From an uncultured Methylophaga sp. (GTDB taxonomy: Bacteria; Pseudomonadota; Gammaproteobacteria; Nitrosococcales; Methylophagaceae): a stretch of DNA of 64,000 bases. The notes under the pieces were generated by a model. That model was not told the DNA's origin and ran no database searches. It saw nothing but the letters and a program-made list of their open reading frames with translations. How positions within the stretch are numbered: the stretch's first letter is position 1; every line of letters starts with the position of its first letter. Location of the stretch: contig CAJXKF010000006.1 in the NCBI GenBank assembly GCA_913055695.1, positions 1-64,000 of the forward strand, given 5' to 3'. Shown one piece after another: positions 40,159 through 49,723 of the stretch. A program made the translations under genes and the position numbers.

Positions 40159-41126
40159 GTAAGGTCTCGGTCTTCCTTAGCCAATGTCAGTGCCTCATCA
40201 TAGCTGATCTTAGGGATGATTTCATGCGGCAGTGTACTGTGTTCAGAAAGATTATAAATTGAGAAAAGGCCGGTATCTGCAGCTCTTCGGGTCTGCTCGA
40301 AACAGCCTTTTATATAAGGTTCATAATCAGCGAGAAAGTCGGGTGTTTTATTAGTTGAAGCACCGTAGAAGTGGCTTTTGCCAGTACCACCGAGATCCAT
40401 CCCGGCAATGAATTGCTTGTTGTAACCCAGATAATTGACTATCTGCACGCCCCATGTAGCGACAGTTTTTCCGGAAAAAAAACCTTTCTCAGCATTCACA
40501 CTGAACCCAATAACGCCGTTAGTTGCCAAGGTTTCATCCATGAACAAATCAGGATCATATTGATATTGCTGCAGGAATGCATCGAGATCAGGTCTTGGCT
40601 GACCAAAAAAGCGCCCAAGACTCTCCACTAGATAGATATTGCCCTGTTTGAGTAACTCAGGTGCTCGCTCACAGATACGTGACAGGCCAACGTAGGAAAA
40701 GAAGCAATTGGCGCCGGAGCGAATCGATGCTTCTACACAATCCCAATTATTCTCAAAAATGCGGCGGTCAACAATGACACAATGTGTTGGGGCTGACTGA
40801 CTGGCCACAAACTTCTTAATCGCGCAATTAAGGCTTAAGGTATCAAAACCCTGCAACTCAGCAAGGTCAAGTTCGTTAAGGGAAGGACCGGAAGCAATAA
40901 TGAAACAGCTACCGTTGAAATGTTGCTTAAGGCTTTTTATATGGCCGACAGTGGCGATCTTTTTACCACCCCACAGAACTTCATGCGCATTGTCGCTACG
41001 TGCAATACTGAACCTCGGATCGCACTGGTAATGATGATGGAAGCGTTTGCCGAGACGGAAACGACGCCATTTTAATCTGAGTTTAGTAAGTAAAGAACTT
41101 CGCCGGCGCATAATAATCCCACTCAT
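40155..41126 (-). CDS. Putative LPS glycosyltransferase with GPSL motif (DUF115/sialyltransferase-like)
   Basis: 'GSCFIIASGPSLNELDLAELQGFDTLSLNCAIKKF'; 'VQIVNYLGYNKQFIAGMDLGG'; 4 nt overlap with the downstream cytidylyltransferase-like gene. Confidence 0.55.
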   Translation of the reverse strand: MSGIIMRRRSSLLTKLRLKWRRFRLGKRFHHHYQCDPRFSIARSDNAHEVLWGGKKIATVGHIKSLKQHFNGSCFIIASGPSLNELDLAELQGFDTLSLNCAIKKFVASQSAPTHCVIVDRRIFENNWDCVEASIRSGANCFFSYVGLSRICERAPELLKQGNIYLVESLGRFFGQPRPDLDAFLQQYQYDPDLFMDETLATNGVIGFSVNAEKGFFSGKTVATWGVQIVNYLGYNKQFIAGMDLGGTGKSHFYGASTNKTPDFLADYEPYIKGCFEQTRRAADTGLFSIYNLSEHSTLPHEIIPKISYDEALTLAKEDRDLT

Positions 41127-41145
41127 CCTTGAGAAAATAGCTATT

Positions 41146-42882
41146 TTATTTTGTGACCAGAATGTCTTCCATCACCAGGTATTGCAGATCAGAACCGTAA
41201 AACATATTCAGCGCATCAGTCGGGCTGCAGACCATCGGCTCGCCACGGCGGTTCAATGAGGTATTCAATACCACACTATTACCGGTCAGTTTTTCCATCT
41301 CCTGTAATAGTGCGTAGTAACGTGGGTTGGTCTTTTCAGTCACAATCTGCGCTCGCGCCGTGCCGTCTTCGTGCACAACTTCGGGAATACGATCTTTCCA
41401 GCTTTCCGCCACATCAAACGTAAAGGTCATGTAGGGACTTGGATGATCGGTCTGCAGGATTTCCGGTGCGACAGTATCGAGCATGCTCGGGCAGAAAGGA
41501 CGCCAGCGCTCACGGTATTTGATCTGTGCATTGATACGATCAGCGACACCACTGTGACTGGGGCTGCCGAGAATGCTGCGGTTGCCCAAGGCACGTGGTC
41601 CGAATTCCATCCGACCCTGAAACCAGGAAACCGGATTCCCATCGGCAAGAATTTTGGCGGTTTCCGCCGGCACATCGCTCATGCGCTGCCATTTCACCGG
41701 CTGGCTGTAATTATCACAGGCATCCATGCACTGTTCAGTCGTGTATTGAGGACCCAGGTAGACATGTTCCATTTTCTCGACCGGCACGCCAGCTGCCTGA
41801 GAGGCATAACTGGCCGCGCCGATAGCGGTGCCGGCATCGCTGGCAGCAGGCTGGACAAACAGCTCTTTGACACCGGGCATGGCGATAATACGCTGATTCA
41901 ATTTGACGTTGAGCGCAACACCGCCGGCATAGGCCACCTTGCCGGTTTCACGGATAATATCGCCCAGATAATAATCGATAAGCTGGAGTGCGGTTTTTTC
42001 CAGCAGATCCTGGATGCTGGCTGCATAATCGATATAGGGCTCATCTTTCTCATCACCCTCACGCATTGGGCCCAACCAGTCAATCAATTTGGGACTGAAG
42101 AAATAGCCTTTACCGTTTTTCTTGTAACGCCGCCAACCGACGGTGTTGACGAGCTTATTGTTAACCTTAAACTCACCATTCTTGCAATCGATCAGACGGG
42201 AAAAATCAAAGCGTTTCGGATCGCCATAGGGTGCCATACCCATGACTTTGAATTCGCCATCGAGCATTTCAAAACCCAGATATTCGGTCAGCGCGCCATA
42301 CATGCCACCTAAAGAATCAGGATCGAAAAACTCTTTGATTTTATGAATCTTGCCGTTTTCACCGTAACCGAAAAAGGTCGTGGCATATTCGCCTTTGCCA
42401 TCAATACCGATAATCGCCGTTTTTTCTTTAAAACCACTCAGGTGATAGGCGCTGCTGGCATGCGCGAGGTGGTGTTCCACGGGCATGAATTTGACTCTAT
42501 TAGCACCAATACCAAGATCATCCAGCAATTTCATCACATTACGATGATTACGCCAGTAACGACGGTTACCACTGAACAGTGCAGTCAGAGCCCGATCAGG
42601 CGCATACCAGTGACGTTTAGCATAATGCCAGCGGGCACGGGATTTAAGACCAATTTCTGCATAGGGGAAAGCGACGATATCGACCTGTTCCGGTTTGATG
42701 CCTGCAAATTCCAGACAAAACTTGGTGGCTTCATAAGGCATTTTGCCCTTGGCGTGTTTGTCGCGCAGGAAGCGTTCTTCCTCGGCGGCGGCAACCAGTT
42801 TGCCATCAATATATAAAGCAGCGGAGGCGTCGTGGTTGACGGCACCGGAGAGGCCTAAAACAATCATATTATCGTCTTTCAA
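41146..42882 (-). CDS. O-carbamoyltransferase (NodU/CmcH family)
   Basis: 'LGLSGAVNHDASAALYIDGKLVAAAEEERFLRDKH', 'VEHHLAHASSAYHLSGF', 'FQGRMEFGPRALGNRSIL'; start possibly the internal ATG giving MIVLGLSG. Confidence 0.93.
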   Translation of the reverse strand: MKDDNMIVLGLSGAVNHDASAALYIDGKLVAAAEEERFLRDKHAKGKMPYEATKFCLEFAGIKPEQVDIVAFPYAEIGLKSRARWHYAKRHWYAPDRALTALFSGNRRYWRNHRNVMKLLDDLGIGANRVKFMPVEHHLAHASSAYHLSGFKEKTAIIGIDGKGEYATTFFGYGENGKIHKIKEFFDPDSLGGMYGALTEYLGFEMLDGEFKVMGMAPYGDPKRFDFSRLIDCKNGEFKVNNKLVNTVGWRRYKKNGKGYFFSPKLIDWLGPMREGDEKDEPYIDYAASIQDLLEKTALQLIDYYLGDIIRETGKVAYAGGVALNVKLNQRIIAMPGVKELFVQPAASDAGTAIGAASYASQAAGVPVEKMEHVYLGPQYTTEQCMDACDNYSQPVKWQRMSDVPAETAKILADGNPVSWFQGRMEFGPRALGNRSILGSPSHSGVADRINAQIKYRERWRPFCPSMLDTVAPEILQTDHPSPYMTFTFDVAESWKDRIPEVVHEDGTARAQIVTEKTNPRYYALLQEMEKLTGNSVVLNTSLNRRGEPMVCSPTDALNMFYGSDLQYLVMEDILVTK

Positions 42883-42910
42883 AAAAATCTTCTGAATTTT
42901 ACCATACCTA

Positions 42911-44041
42911 TCAACTTATCAAGTCATGCTTAAAAAGCAGGTTTTGGAATTTTTTGATAGCTGCCTCATCTGAAAAATTATCCGACAAACGTTTCCTCAT
43001 TTGGATTGGTGAGCAGGGGCCACCTTCATAAAATAACTTGGTTATATGAGCCGATAAATTGTTGGAGTCACGTGGCGTAAATATATAACCGCATTCTCCG
43101 ATTACTTCTACAGCACCGCCGCAATTCGAGACTATACATGGAACCTCCGCAGCCATTGCCTCCAAAAGGACCATACCAAACGTCTCTTGCAGAGAGCTCA
43201 GAACAAAACAATCAAATGCTTTGAAATACTGTTTGGCATGTTTCAAGTAGCCTGTAAATACAATTTTTTTTGTGATTTTTAGTTGGGATGCAAGTTCTTT
43301 AAGATTGTTTTCTTCAGATCCATTGCCTGCGATTAGTAATTTGACATTCTCAGGCAAGTTAACAGAGGCCTTGGCAAAGCCTTTAATAAGGGTAGCTTGA
43401 TCCTTGGTTGGATGAAGCCGACCAACGTGGCCGATTACCCAGTCCTGAGCGTCGACTCCTAAAGCCTCTCGCGCTTGCTCCCTATTCAAAAGGGAAAGCT
43501 CGAATTGATTGATATTGATACGGTTATATAGCGTTTCAAAATGGTTACTGGACCAACGAGGAAACCTTTTCCTCAATTCATTAGTGACAGATTGTGAGAC
43601 GCCGATAAGGGTGATGCGAGATTTATAGAGTCTTAAAAATAGTCTTTTCATCAGTTTGGAGTAATCACCATAAGCATGGTGCACACTGAAAACAGGGCAT
43701 GAAAAATACCTCAGCGCAAAACTGGTTGATTTCGTTCTATGAGCTATGCACAAATTGAATGCATTTTTATCGTATTTTTCCCTCAATGCATGACCCAACG
43801 CTTTCTGACTACCTTTCAGTTGATGGCGTGAAGCATCTAGAAATAAAACCTCATCACTTTCGATATATTGTTCAATCTCTTCGTTGAATGAGCCTTTGAG
43901 AAAGACCGTCACAATTTTGTGATTGGGTAGTGTGGCTCTCAACATAGAATTGTAAGAGCGTGCAGCTTCTATGAAGGGGCCGAAGAAGCTGCCATGAATG
44001 ATATGCAGTATAGCTGGACAATTTTTCTTATCTGACCGCAT
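42911..44041 (-). CDS. GT4-type glycosyltransferase
   Basis: 'VIGHVGRLHPTKDQATLIKGFAKA', 'FDCFVLSSLQETFGMVLLEAMAAEVPCIVSNCGGAVEVIG'. Confidence 0.93.
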   Translation of the reverse strand: MRSDKKNCPAILHIIHGSFFGPFIEAARSYNSMLRATLPNHKIVTVFLKGSFNEEIEQYIESDEVLFLDASRHQLKGSQKALGHALREKYDKNAFNLCIAHRTKSTSFALRYFSCPVFSVHHAYGDYSKLMKRLFLRLYKSRITLIGVSQSVTNELRKRFPRWSSNHFETLYNRININQFELSLLNREQAREALGVDAQDWVIGHVGRLHPTKDQATLIKGFAKASVNLPENVKLLIAGNGSEENNLKELASQLKITKKIVFTGYLKHAKQYFKAFDCFVLSSLQETFGMVLLEAMAAEVPCIVSNCGGAVEVIGECGYIFTPRDSNNLSAHITKLFYEGGPCSPIQMRKRLSDNFSDEAAIKKFQNLLFKHDLIS

Positions 44042-45497
44042 ACAGGCTCACTTTGTTTTTTCGGTTCCCGTCCTCTTTTATCAATTGTAAACGGGAGCTA
44101 TTTAATTTTTCCTGTAATTGAATATCGCTAACTTTAGAATGCACTAAGAAAAAATCAAACTCGTTGAGTTTCTTTAAATTTTTGCTAAGAGTTATTTTTT
44201 CTCCTTTACGGAATTTATTGAAGTAATATTCAGCAGTGAAATCATTGGTCATTACTTTGGCTTGTGGAGGCAGTTCCTGAGCTGCCCATTCAGGTATTTC
44301 TTTCAGGAATGGTTTTGCTCCAGTTGTTATCAATGTATCAGACAAACTGATAATTATAATAAAGCCAAAGATTATCTTAGGGCCTATCCGAGGTTTTCTT
44401 ATCTCATCTTCTATAAATTTTGTGAGTGTAGGCAAAATCAGAAGAAATAGCAGAATAAGGGCGAAAACATTATAGCGAGTGGTTATAAGCTGAGACTTGA
44501 GTGCAAATACCGCCAACATCAGTAAATTGACGAAAATCAATGCAATATAAAGATATTGGTTTTTAGGAGGAAGCCATTTTGCTCTTGAGAGTAATGCCCA
44601 ACCTAATAGTGCTATGAGTGGAATAGAAATGCCAGTTGAGAAGTCCCAGAGAACAGAGAATATCAGGCCGGAAGCAAGCACCATGGGGCCATAATGATCT
44701 GAGGCCGGATGCATTATTTGTTCTGAAATGAGCTCGGCGTTTTGGTAGAAAACTTGAAGTATGTTTGCGAAATCAAAAGAGGCGGTTATTTCGCTGAATT
44801 TTCGGAATGCATCTTGATAACCAATTAAAAGGATCAACACAGCACATATTGTAACAATAAGGGCTGAGCCAAAAGAGAGCTTAACCAGTGTGCTAAGTCT
44901 TTCCCTGGGCTTTTCGGTGAAAGCCACAAGTATAGGGATAGTTATCAGAAAAACTATCGCTTCGATTCGGAAAAGAAAAGCAATAAGAGTCAGAATTTGC
45001 CACAAAAGTGCAAAAACGATCTTTTGTGAATCCAAAAATTTAACTAGAAAAAAAAGGCCATATAAGCTTGCTGCCCAATACCCAACATCTCTGATTATAA
45101 AGTCTCTGTAATGATTGACAGTGTAAAAAGAGATTATCAAAACTACCAGTATTCCCAAGTGAGATTTTTTGGATGCAGATAAACTGCTGAGCAGCAATAA
45201 AGCATCTGTCAGTAAAACAAAAAGCACTGTACAAAGAGATTTAGCAGCAAACTCAATATCAACTCCTGGGAGGATACTCACAACCGATATTAAGCCTGAA
45301 AAAAACGGCCAGTCGTATACATCTGAGAAAGCAGCCAAGCCACCATCTCTTAGAGCGTCAACACTATAGATATAAAGAATACCGTCAGCGTTTAGAACAT
45401 CGTTACTCAAATACAAAGTAATTGATAACGATAAGCTGAATATCGCTGTAAGAAAACGTGCCAATAGAAGCTCTTTGGAGCTATAACAACTATCCAT
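44028..45497 (-). CDS. Polytopic membrane protein, possible GT-C fold glycosyltransferase
   Basis: Many TM segments; N-terminal 'NADGILYIYSVDALRDGGLAAFSDVYDWPFFSGLIS' resembles GT-C enzymes; 14 nt overlap with the downstream gene. Confidence 0.6.
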   Translation of the reverse strand: MDSCYSSKELLLARFLTAIFSLSLSITLYLSNDVLNADGILYIYSVDALRDGGLAAFSDVYDWPFFSGLISVVSILPGVDIEFAAKSLCTVLFVLLTDALLLLSSLSASKKSHLGILVVLIISFYTVNHYRDFIIRDVGYWAASLYGLFFLVKFLDSQKIVFALLWQILTLIAFLFRIEAIVFLITIPILVAFTEKPRERLSTLVKLSFGSALIVTICAVLILLIGYQDAFRKFSEITASFDFANILQVFYQNAELISEQIMHPASDHYGPMVLASGLIFSVLWDFSTGISIPLIALLGWALLSRAKWLPPKNQYLYIALIFVNLLMLAVFALKSQLITTRYNVFALILLFLLILPTLTKFIEDEIRKPRIGPKIIFGFIIIISLSDTLITTGAKPFLKEIPEWAAQELPPQAKVMTNDFTAEYYFNKFRKGEKITLSKNLKKLNEFDFFLVHSKVSDIQLQEKLNSSRLQLIKEDGNRKNKVSLYAVR

Positions 45498-46518
45498 GTT
45501 TGTTTATCAGTTTCGTAAGGGTTAATGGGTGAATCTGTAACATACAACGATGATGTCCAAGCGGACATTCCCTCTGGAAACAGGGACTGCATTCTATATC
45601 AATCTGGGCAATATGCGCATTGGCTGCAAGCGGCGGGGTGAAAGCCGTTGAGGTCGGGCCATAGATAGCGACCAGTGGCCGTTGCAGGGCGGCTGCAATA
45701 TGCATCAGGCCTGAGTCATTGGAAACCACCCAGTCGGCGGTGCCGAGCAAATCTATTGCCTGTTCGAGTTGGGTCCGGCCGCTCAAGTTAAAAAATTGTG
45801 ACCGATGCTTCGCGTCAATCGCGCTTTCAATTTCTGCAGCGGTTTTTTGATCGGCTTTGGAGCCCAGAACTAAAACCTGCCAGCCTTGTTGCAGCAAAGT
45901 ATTGGCGACTTCGGCGTAATATTCGGGTGGCCATTGTTTGGCCGGGCCGAATTCAGCGCCGGGGCAGAGTATCAGGCGTTTCTGACCGGGCTTGAGTTCA
46001 GGGTTAATTTCGTCACTGACCGGAAAGGGTTCCATCAGTGGTGGCTGATAGCTGGGCGCGATGTGAGACTGTGAGGCAGGATAGGCCAATGACACAAAGC
46101 GCTGCACCATCATCGGCAGCGCCTGTTTATCCAGCTTGCGGATATCGTTGAGCAAACCATAACGCATTTCACCACGCCAGCCGGTGCGGATCGGGATGCT
46201 GGCAAACCACGGAATCAGCGCCGATTTCCATGAATTAGGCAGCACAATAGCCTGATCATAATGTTTTTTTGCCAGCGTCTTGCCCAGTTTTCTGCGCATC
46301 GACCAGCCGAATACGCCATGGCTCACCGGCATCGATATCGCTTCACTGACTTCAGGCATGCGCTGCAATAGCGGTCGTGTCCAGTCCATAGCCAGTACAT
46401 CAATCTGAACCTGCGGGTTATCAGCCTTGAGTGCTTTGAACAGTGACTGCGCCATCACCATATCACCGACCCAGGACGGGCCGACGATCAGGATTTTATT
46501 GATCTGCTGTTCAGACAT
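45490..46518 (-). CDS. waaF: Lipopolysaccharide heptosyltransferase II
   Basis: 'ILIVGPSWVGDMVMAQSLFKAL', 'CPGAEFGPAKQWPPEYYAEVA', 'VSNDSGLMHIAAALQRPLVAIYGPTS'. Confidence 0.96.
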   Translation of the reverse strand: MSEQQINKILIVGPSWVGDMVMAQSLFKALKADNPQVQIDVLAMDWTRPLLQRMPEVSEAISMPVSHGVFGWSMRRKLGKTLAKKHYDQAIVLPNSWKSALIPWFASIPIRTGWRGEMRYGLLNDIRKLDKQALPMMVQRFVSLAYPASQSHIAPSYQPPLMEPFPVSDEINPELKPGQKRLILCPGAEFGPAKQWPPEYYAEVANTLLQQGWQVLVLGSKADQKTAAEIESAIDAKHRSQFFNLSGRTQLEQAIDLLGTADWVVSNDSGLMHIAAALQRPLVAIYGPTSTAFTPPLAANAHIAQIDIECSPCFQRECPLGHHRCMLQIHPLTLTKLINKHG

Positions 46519-46521
46519 GAA

Positions 46522-47322
46522 TCAGTGCAGGGTGCTGTGGGTAATGAAAATAAAGATCACCCCCAAGGCAATCAGCACGATCTGTTGCAGGGTTTCACGC
46601 GGTTTGATGCGGGTATGCAGGCCCGGAATCAAATCGGCGACGGCCACATAGATAAAACTGGAAGCGGCTATCACCAGAATATACGGCAGCAGGTGCTGCA
46701 TATCCGCCAGCGTGAAATAGGCCAGCAAGGCTCCTACTACGGTGCCCAGACTGGACAGGATATTAAAATACAGTGCCTTACGGCGGCTGAAACCACTGTG
46801 CAGCAGAATGACAAAATCGCCCAATTCCTGCGGGATTTCATGCGCCGCGATAGCAAGCGCAGTGACAATGCCGAGGTGAATATCAGTCATAAACGCCGCG
46901 GCAATCAAAATACCGTCGACAAAATTATGAATGGTATCGCCAACCAGAATCAGCGGCCCGGCCGCTTCATGATGATGACCGCCGTGATGATCGGGGCGGT
47001 CCAGTTCGGGAATATGTTCTTCACCATGGTGGCTGTGACAGTGGCGCCAGAGCACCATTTTTTCCAGCACAAAAAACAACATGAGACCGACCAGCAGGGT
47101 CAGGCCGATTTCATGCGCATCGACAGCATAGTTATGTTCAATCGCATGAGGTAGCAGGCCCAGAAATGAAGCACCCAGCAAAGCGCCGATCGCAAAGCTG
47201 ACAAGATGCGGAAGGGCAATACCGCGGTGATTCTCTGACAGCATCAGAAATGATGAGGCGAATGCCACACTCAGCAGGCCGCCCAGCAGACTGAAGCCGA
47301 TAATCCAAATAAGTAAATCCAT
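46522..47322 (-). CDS. ZIP-family metal transporter
   Basis: His-rich loop 'HCHSHHGEEHIPELDRPDHHGGHHHE'; 'HNFVDGILIAAAF'; 'AIAAHEIPQELGDFVILLHSG'. Confidence 0.95.
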   Translation of the reverse strand: MDLLIWIIGFSLLGGLLSVAFASSFLMLSENHRGIALPHLVSFAIGALLGASFLGLLPHAIEHNYAVDAHEIGLTLLVGLMLFFVLEKMVLWRHCHSHHGEEHIPELDRPDHHGGHHHEAAGPLILVGDTIHNFVDGILIAAAFMTDIHLGIVTALAIAAHEIPQELGDFVILLHSGFSRRKALYFNILSSLGTVVGALLAYFTLADMQHLLPYILVIAASSFIYVAVADLIPGLHTRIKPRETLQQIVLIALGVIFIFITHSTLH

Positions 47323-47359
47323 AGGCTACCTACAAAAAAATTAAGCCGCTAATGATACC

Positions 47360-48106
47360 TTATTTATGCTCAATCCAGATAAGTGATGCCATTCTGCCGG
47401 TGTCTCTGTCACGGCGATAGGAGAAAAAGCGATCAGCTTCTGTCACAGTGCAATAGTGACCACCATAAACGGACTCAACGCCAAGTTGATTCAGTCGTTG
47501 CCGGGCCAGCCGATAGATATCAGCCAGATAATGATCGTCTCCCTGCGGGCGAAATGCCGATTCGGCTTCTGCCGAGTGTGACAGGAAGGCGTCATACACT
47601 TCGGCGCCAACCTCAAATTGCTGCGGGCCGATAGCCGGGCCCAGCCACGCTAGAATATTTTTTCTCTCGCAGGAAAACTTTGAGACTGTATTTTCCAACA
47701 CCCCATTGAGCAGACCCCGCCAGCCGGCATGGGCCGCAGCGATTTGGCTGCCATTTGCCTCAGTGAATAAAACCGGCAGACAATCCGCCGTCATCACGGT
47801 ACAAACCTGATTGACCTGTTCGCTGTAAATGGCATCCGCCTTGATACCGGCATGCCAGTTTTTTGCGTCAATCACCCGGGTGCCATGCACCTGTTCCAGC
47901 CATAAAGGTGCTGAAGGCAGCCCTGCCAGCTGCGTCAGCCGCTGCCGGTTGGCCAGCACTGCTTTGTTGTCATCATTGACATGCAGCCCCAGATTAAAAC
48001 TGTCGTAAGGAGCTTGGCTGATTCCACCAAGCCGGGTGGTGGAGAGGGCCTTCACCCTGTCCGGCGCCGGCCAGTCAGGTTCAATAAACGACAATGGCGC
48101 AGTCAC
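47360..48106 (-). CDS. pgeF: Peptidoglycan editing factor PgeF (YfiH, laccase domain)
   Basis: 'WLEQVHGTRVID', 'MTADCLPVLFTEANGSQIAAAHAGWRGLLNGVLE'. Confidence 0.95.
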   Translation of the reverse strand: MTAPLSFIEPDWPAPDRVKALSTTRLGGISQAPYDSFNLGLHVNDDNKAVLANRQRLTQLAGLPSAPLWLEQVHGTRVIDAKNWHAGIKADAIYSEQVNQVCTVMTADCLPVLFTEANGSQIAAAHAGWRGLLNGVLENTVSKFSCERKNILAWLGPAIGPQQFEVGAEVYDAFLSHSAEAESAFRPQGDDHYLADIYRLARQRLNQLGVESVYGGHYCTVTEADRFFSYRRDRDTGRMASLIWIEHK

Positions 48107-48897
48107 TCAACAGCCTCTGCCAGATACTGCCGCCACTGTTCGAAAAGTTGTTGGTCGATGGCCGCATAGGTCGAACGCGGTTGCAGAGAATGGCTGAAAG
48201 GCCGGTCGCCCTGCAGGGTGGCGGCATAACCGCCGGCCTCGGCCAGGATCAGATCGGCAGCAGCGTAATCCCAGATATGCTGGCTGCCATGGAGGTAAAT
48301 ATGTCCTCTCCCTGCTGCCAGCCAGCAGAGTTCGAGGGCAATCGAGCCGAGATTGCGCTGAGACCCGTAGGGTTTATCACTGACAATACGTGTGGACAGG
48401 GTTCTGGGCAGACGTTTGAAGTCGACAAAAGCAATACTGCGTTTAATGTGCAGGCCGGTTTTTTCTGTCTGCAGCGGTGCATCATTGAGCCAGGCGCCCT
48501 CGCCACGCACAGCAGCAAATAGCTCGTCGCGTACTGGATCCAGCACGATGCCGACTTTAACTTCGCCGGATTCGATTAAAGCCAGAGAAATTGAGAAAAA
48601 AGGCAACCCCGCAGCAAAATTGCTGGTGCCATCTACCGGATCCAGGCACCACAATGGTTTGCCTGAGTCGAGCAGAGCCTGTTGCTGCTCGGCCGGCATT
48701 TCCTCGCCCAGTAACGGCACTTCAGGGCAGAGTTTGGCAAGGCGCCGGGTCAGGGCCTGCTGCACCGCTTCATCAGCCCGGGTGATAATGCTGCCGTCTT
48801 TTTTGTATTCGCGCTGGACGTTGTTATAGAGCGGCAACAGTGTGTTTTGTGCCACATCTCTGACAATGCTCTGCAGTTGCTGCCGGTCAATATCCAT
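48103..48897 (-). CDS. Inositol monophosphatase / 3'(2'),5'-bisphosphate nucleotidase family
   Basis: 'LLGEEMPAEQQ', 'WCLDPVDGTSNFAAGLPFFSISLALIE'. Confidence 0.88.
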   Translation of the reverse strand: MDIDRQQLQSIVRDVAQNTLLPLYNNVQREYKKDGSIITRADEAVQQALTRRLAKLCPEVPLLGEEMPAEQQQALLDSGKPLWCLDPVDGTSNFAAGLPFFSISLALIESGEVKVGIVLDPVRDELFAAVRGEGAWLNDAPLQTEKTGLHIKRSIAFVDFKRLPRTLSTRIVSDKPYGSQRNLGSIALELCWLAAGRGHIYLHGSQHIWDYAAADLILAEAGGYAATLQGDRPFSHSLQPRSTYAAIDQQLFEQWRQYLAEAVE

Positions 48898-48994
48898 AGC
48901 GCGAGTATAACAGCGGCTTGAGAATTTAATTCAATCTGATCCGTCCACAGGGTAAACTGCGGGACTGTTGAAACGATTTTTAATTGCGATTTGC

Positions 48995-49723
48995 ATGCGA
49001 GTCCCACGATTTTACTGTCCCCAACTGGACCCTGAACAAGCCCTGTTTGATTTGCCAGATGCCGTGCACCGTCATGCCGTTCAGGTATTGCGGCTCAAAC
49101 CCGGTGCACTGATTCGCCTGTTTGATGGCAAGGGGCGCGAGTTTGAAGCCAGCCTGACGGAAGTCGAAAAAAGACGCTCGCAGGCTCGTCTCGGTGAAGA
49201 ACTCAATCAAATCAGTGAGTCGCCACTGCAAATCACCCTTTTACAGGGCATTTCCCGCGGTGAGCGGATGGACTTTGCGATTCAAAAAGCCGTGGAGTTG
49301 GGGGTCAGAACCATCGTCCCGGTCATGACCGAGCGCTGTAATGTTCAGCTCAGTCAGGAACGGGCGCAGAAAAGAATCGCGCACTGGCAGGGGGTGCTGG
49401 TCAGCGCCTGTGAACAAAGCGGCCGCAGCTATCTGCCCCGGCTTGCCGAAGTCACCACATTGGCGCAGGCGCTCAGTGAAGTCAGCGATGAACTCAGACT
49501 GGTACTGGATCCCGAAGCCTCGACCGGTTTTCATGACTTGAGTAAACCTGCGGCACTGACCTTACTGATAGGGCCGGAAGGCGGTTTATCCGATGCTGAA
49601 ATACAGCAGGCGCAGTCACACAGCTTTACTGCGCTGCAGTTCGGGCCTCGCATTCTGCGCACTGAAACTGCGGCAACCGCTGCATTGGCGGTAGTTCAGA
49701 CTTTGTGGGGTGATCTGGCGTGA
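48995..49723 (+). CDS. rsmE: 16S rRNA m3U1498 methyltransferase
   Basis: 'MRVPRFYC', 'LIGPEGGLSDAEI', 'LGPRILRTETA'-like 'FGPRILRTETAATAALAV'; ATG at 48995. Confidence 0.95.
   Translation: MRVPRFYCPQLDPEQALFDLPDAVHRHAVQVLRLKPGALIRLFDGKGREFEASLTEVEKRRSQARLGEELNQISESPLQITLLQGISRGERMDFAIQKAVELGVRTIVPVMTERCNVQLSQERAQKRIAHWQGVLVSACEQSGRSYLPRLAEVTTLAQALSEVSDELRLVLDPEASTGFHDLSKPAALTLLIGPEGGLSDAEIQQAQSHSFTALQFGPRILRTETAATAALAVVQTLWGDLA

Noticed and set aside
41371-42312. 313 aa plus-strand ORF
   Set aside because: Lies wholly antisense to the clearly recognisable carbamoyltransferase; no RBS or family signal; shadow ORF.
46525-47154. 209 aa plus-strand ORF
   Set aside because: Antisense to the ZIP transporter; no independent support.
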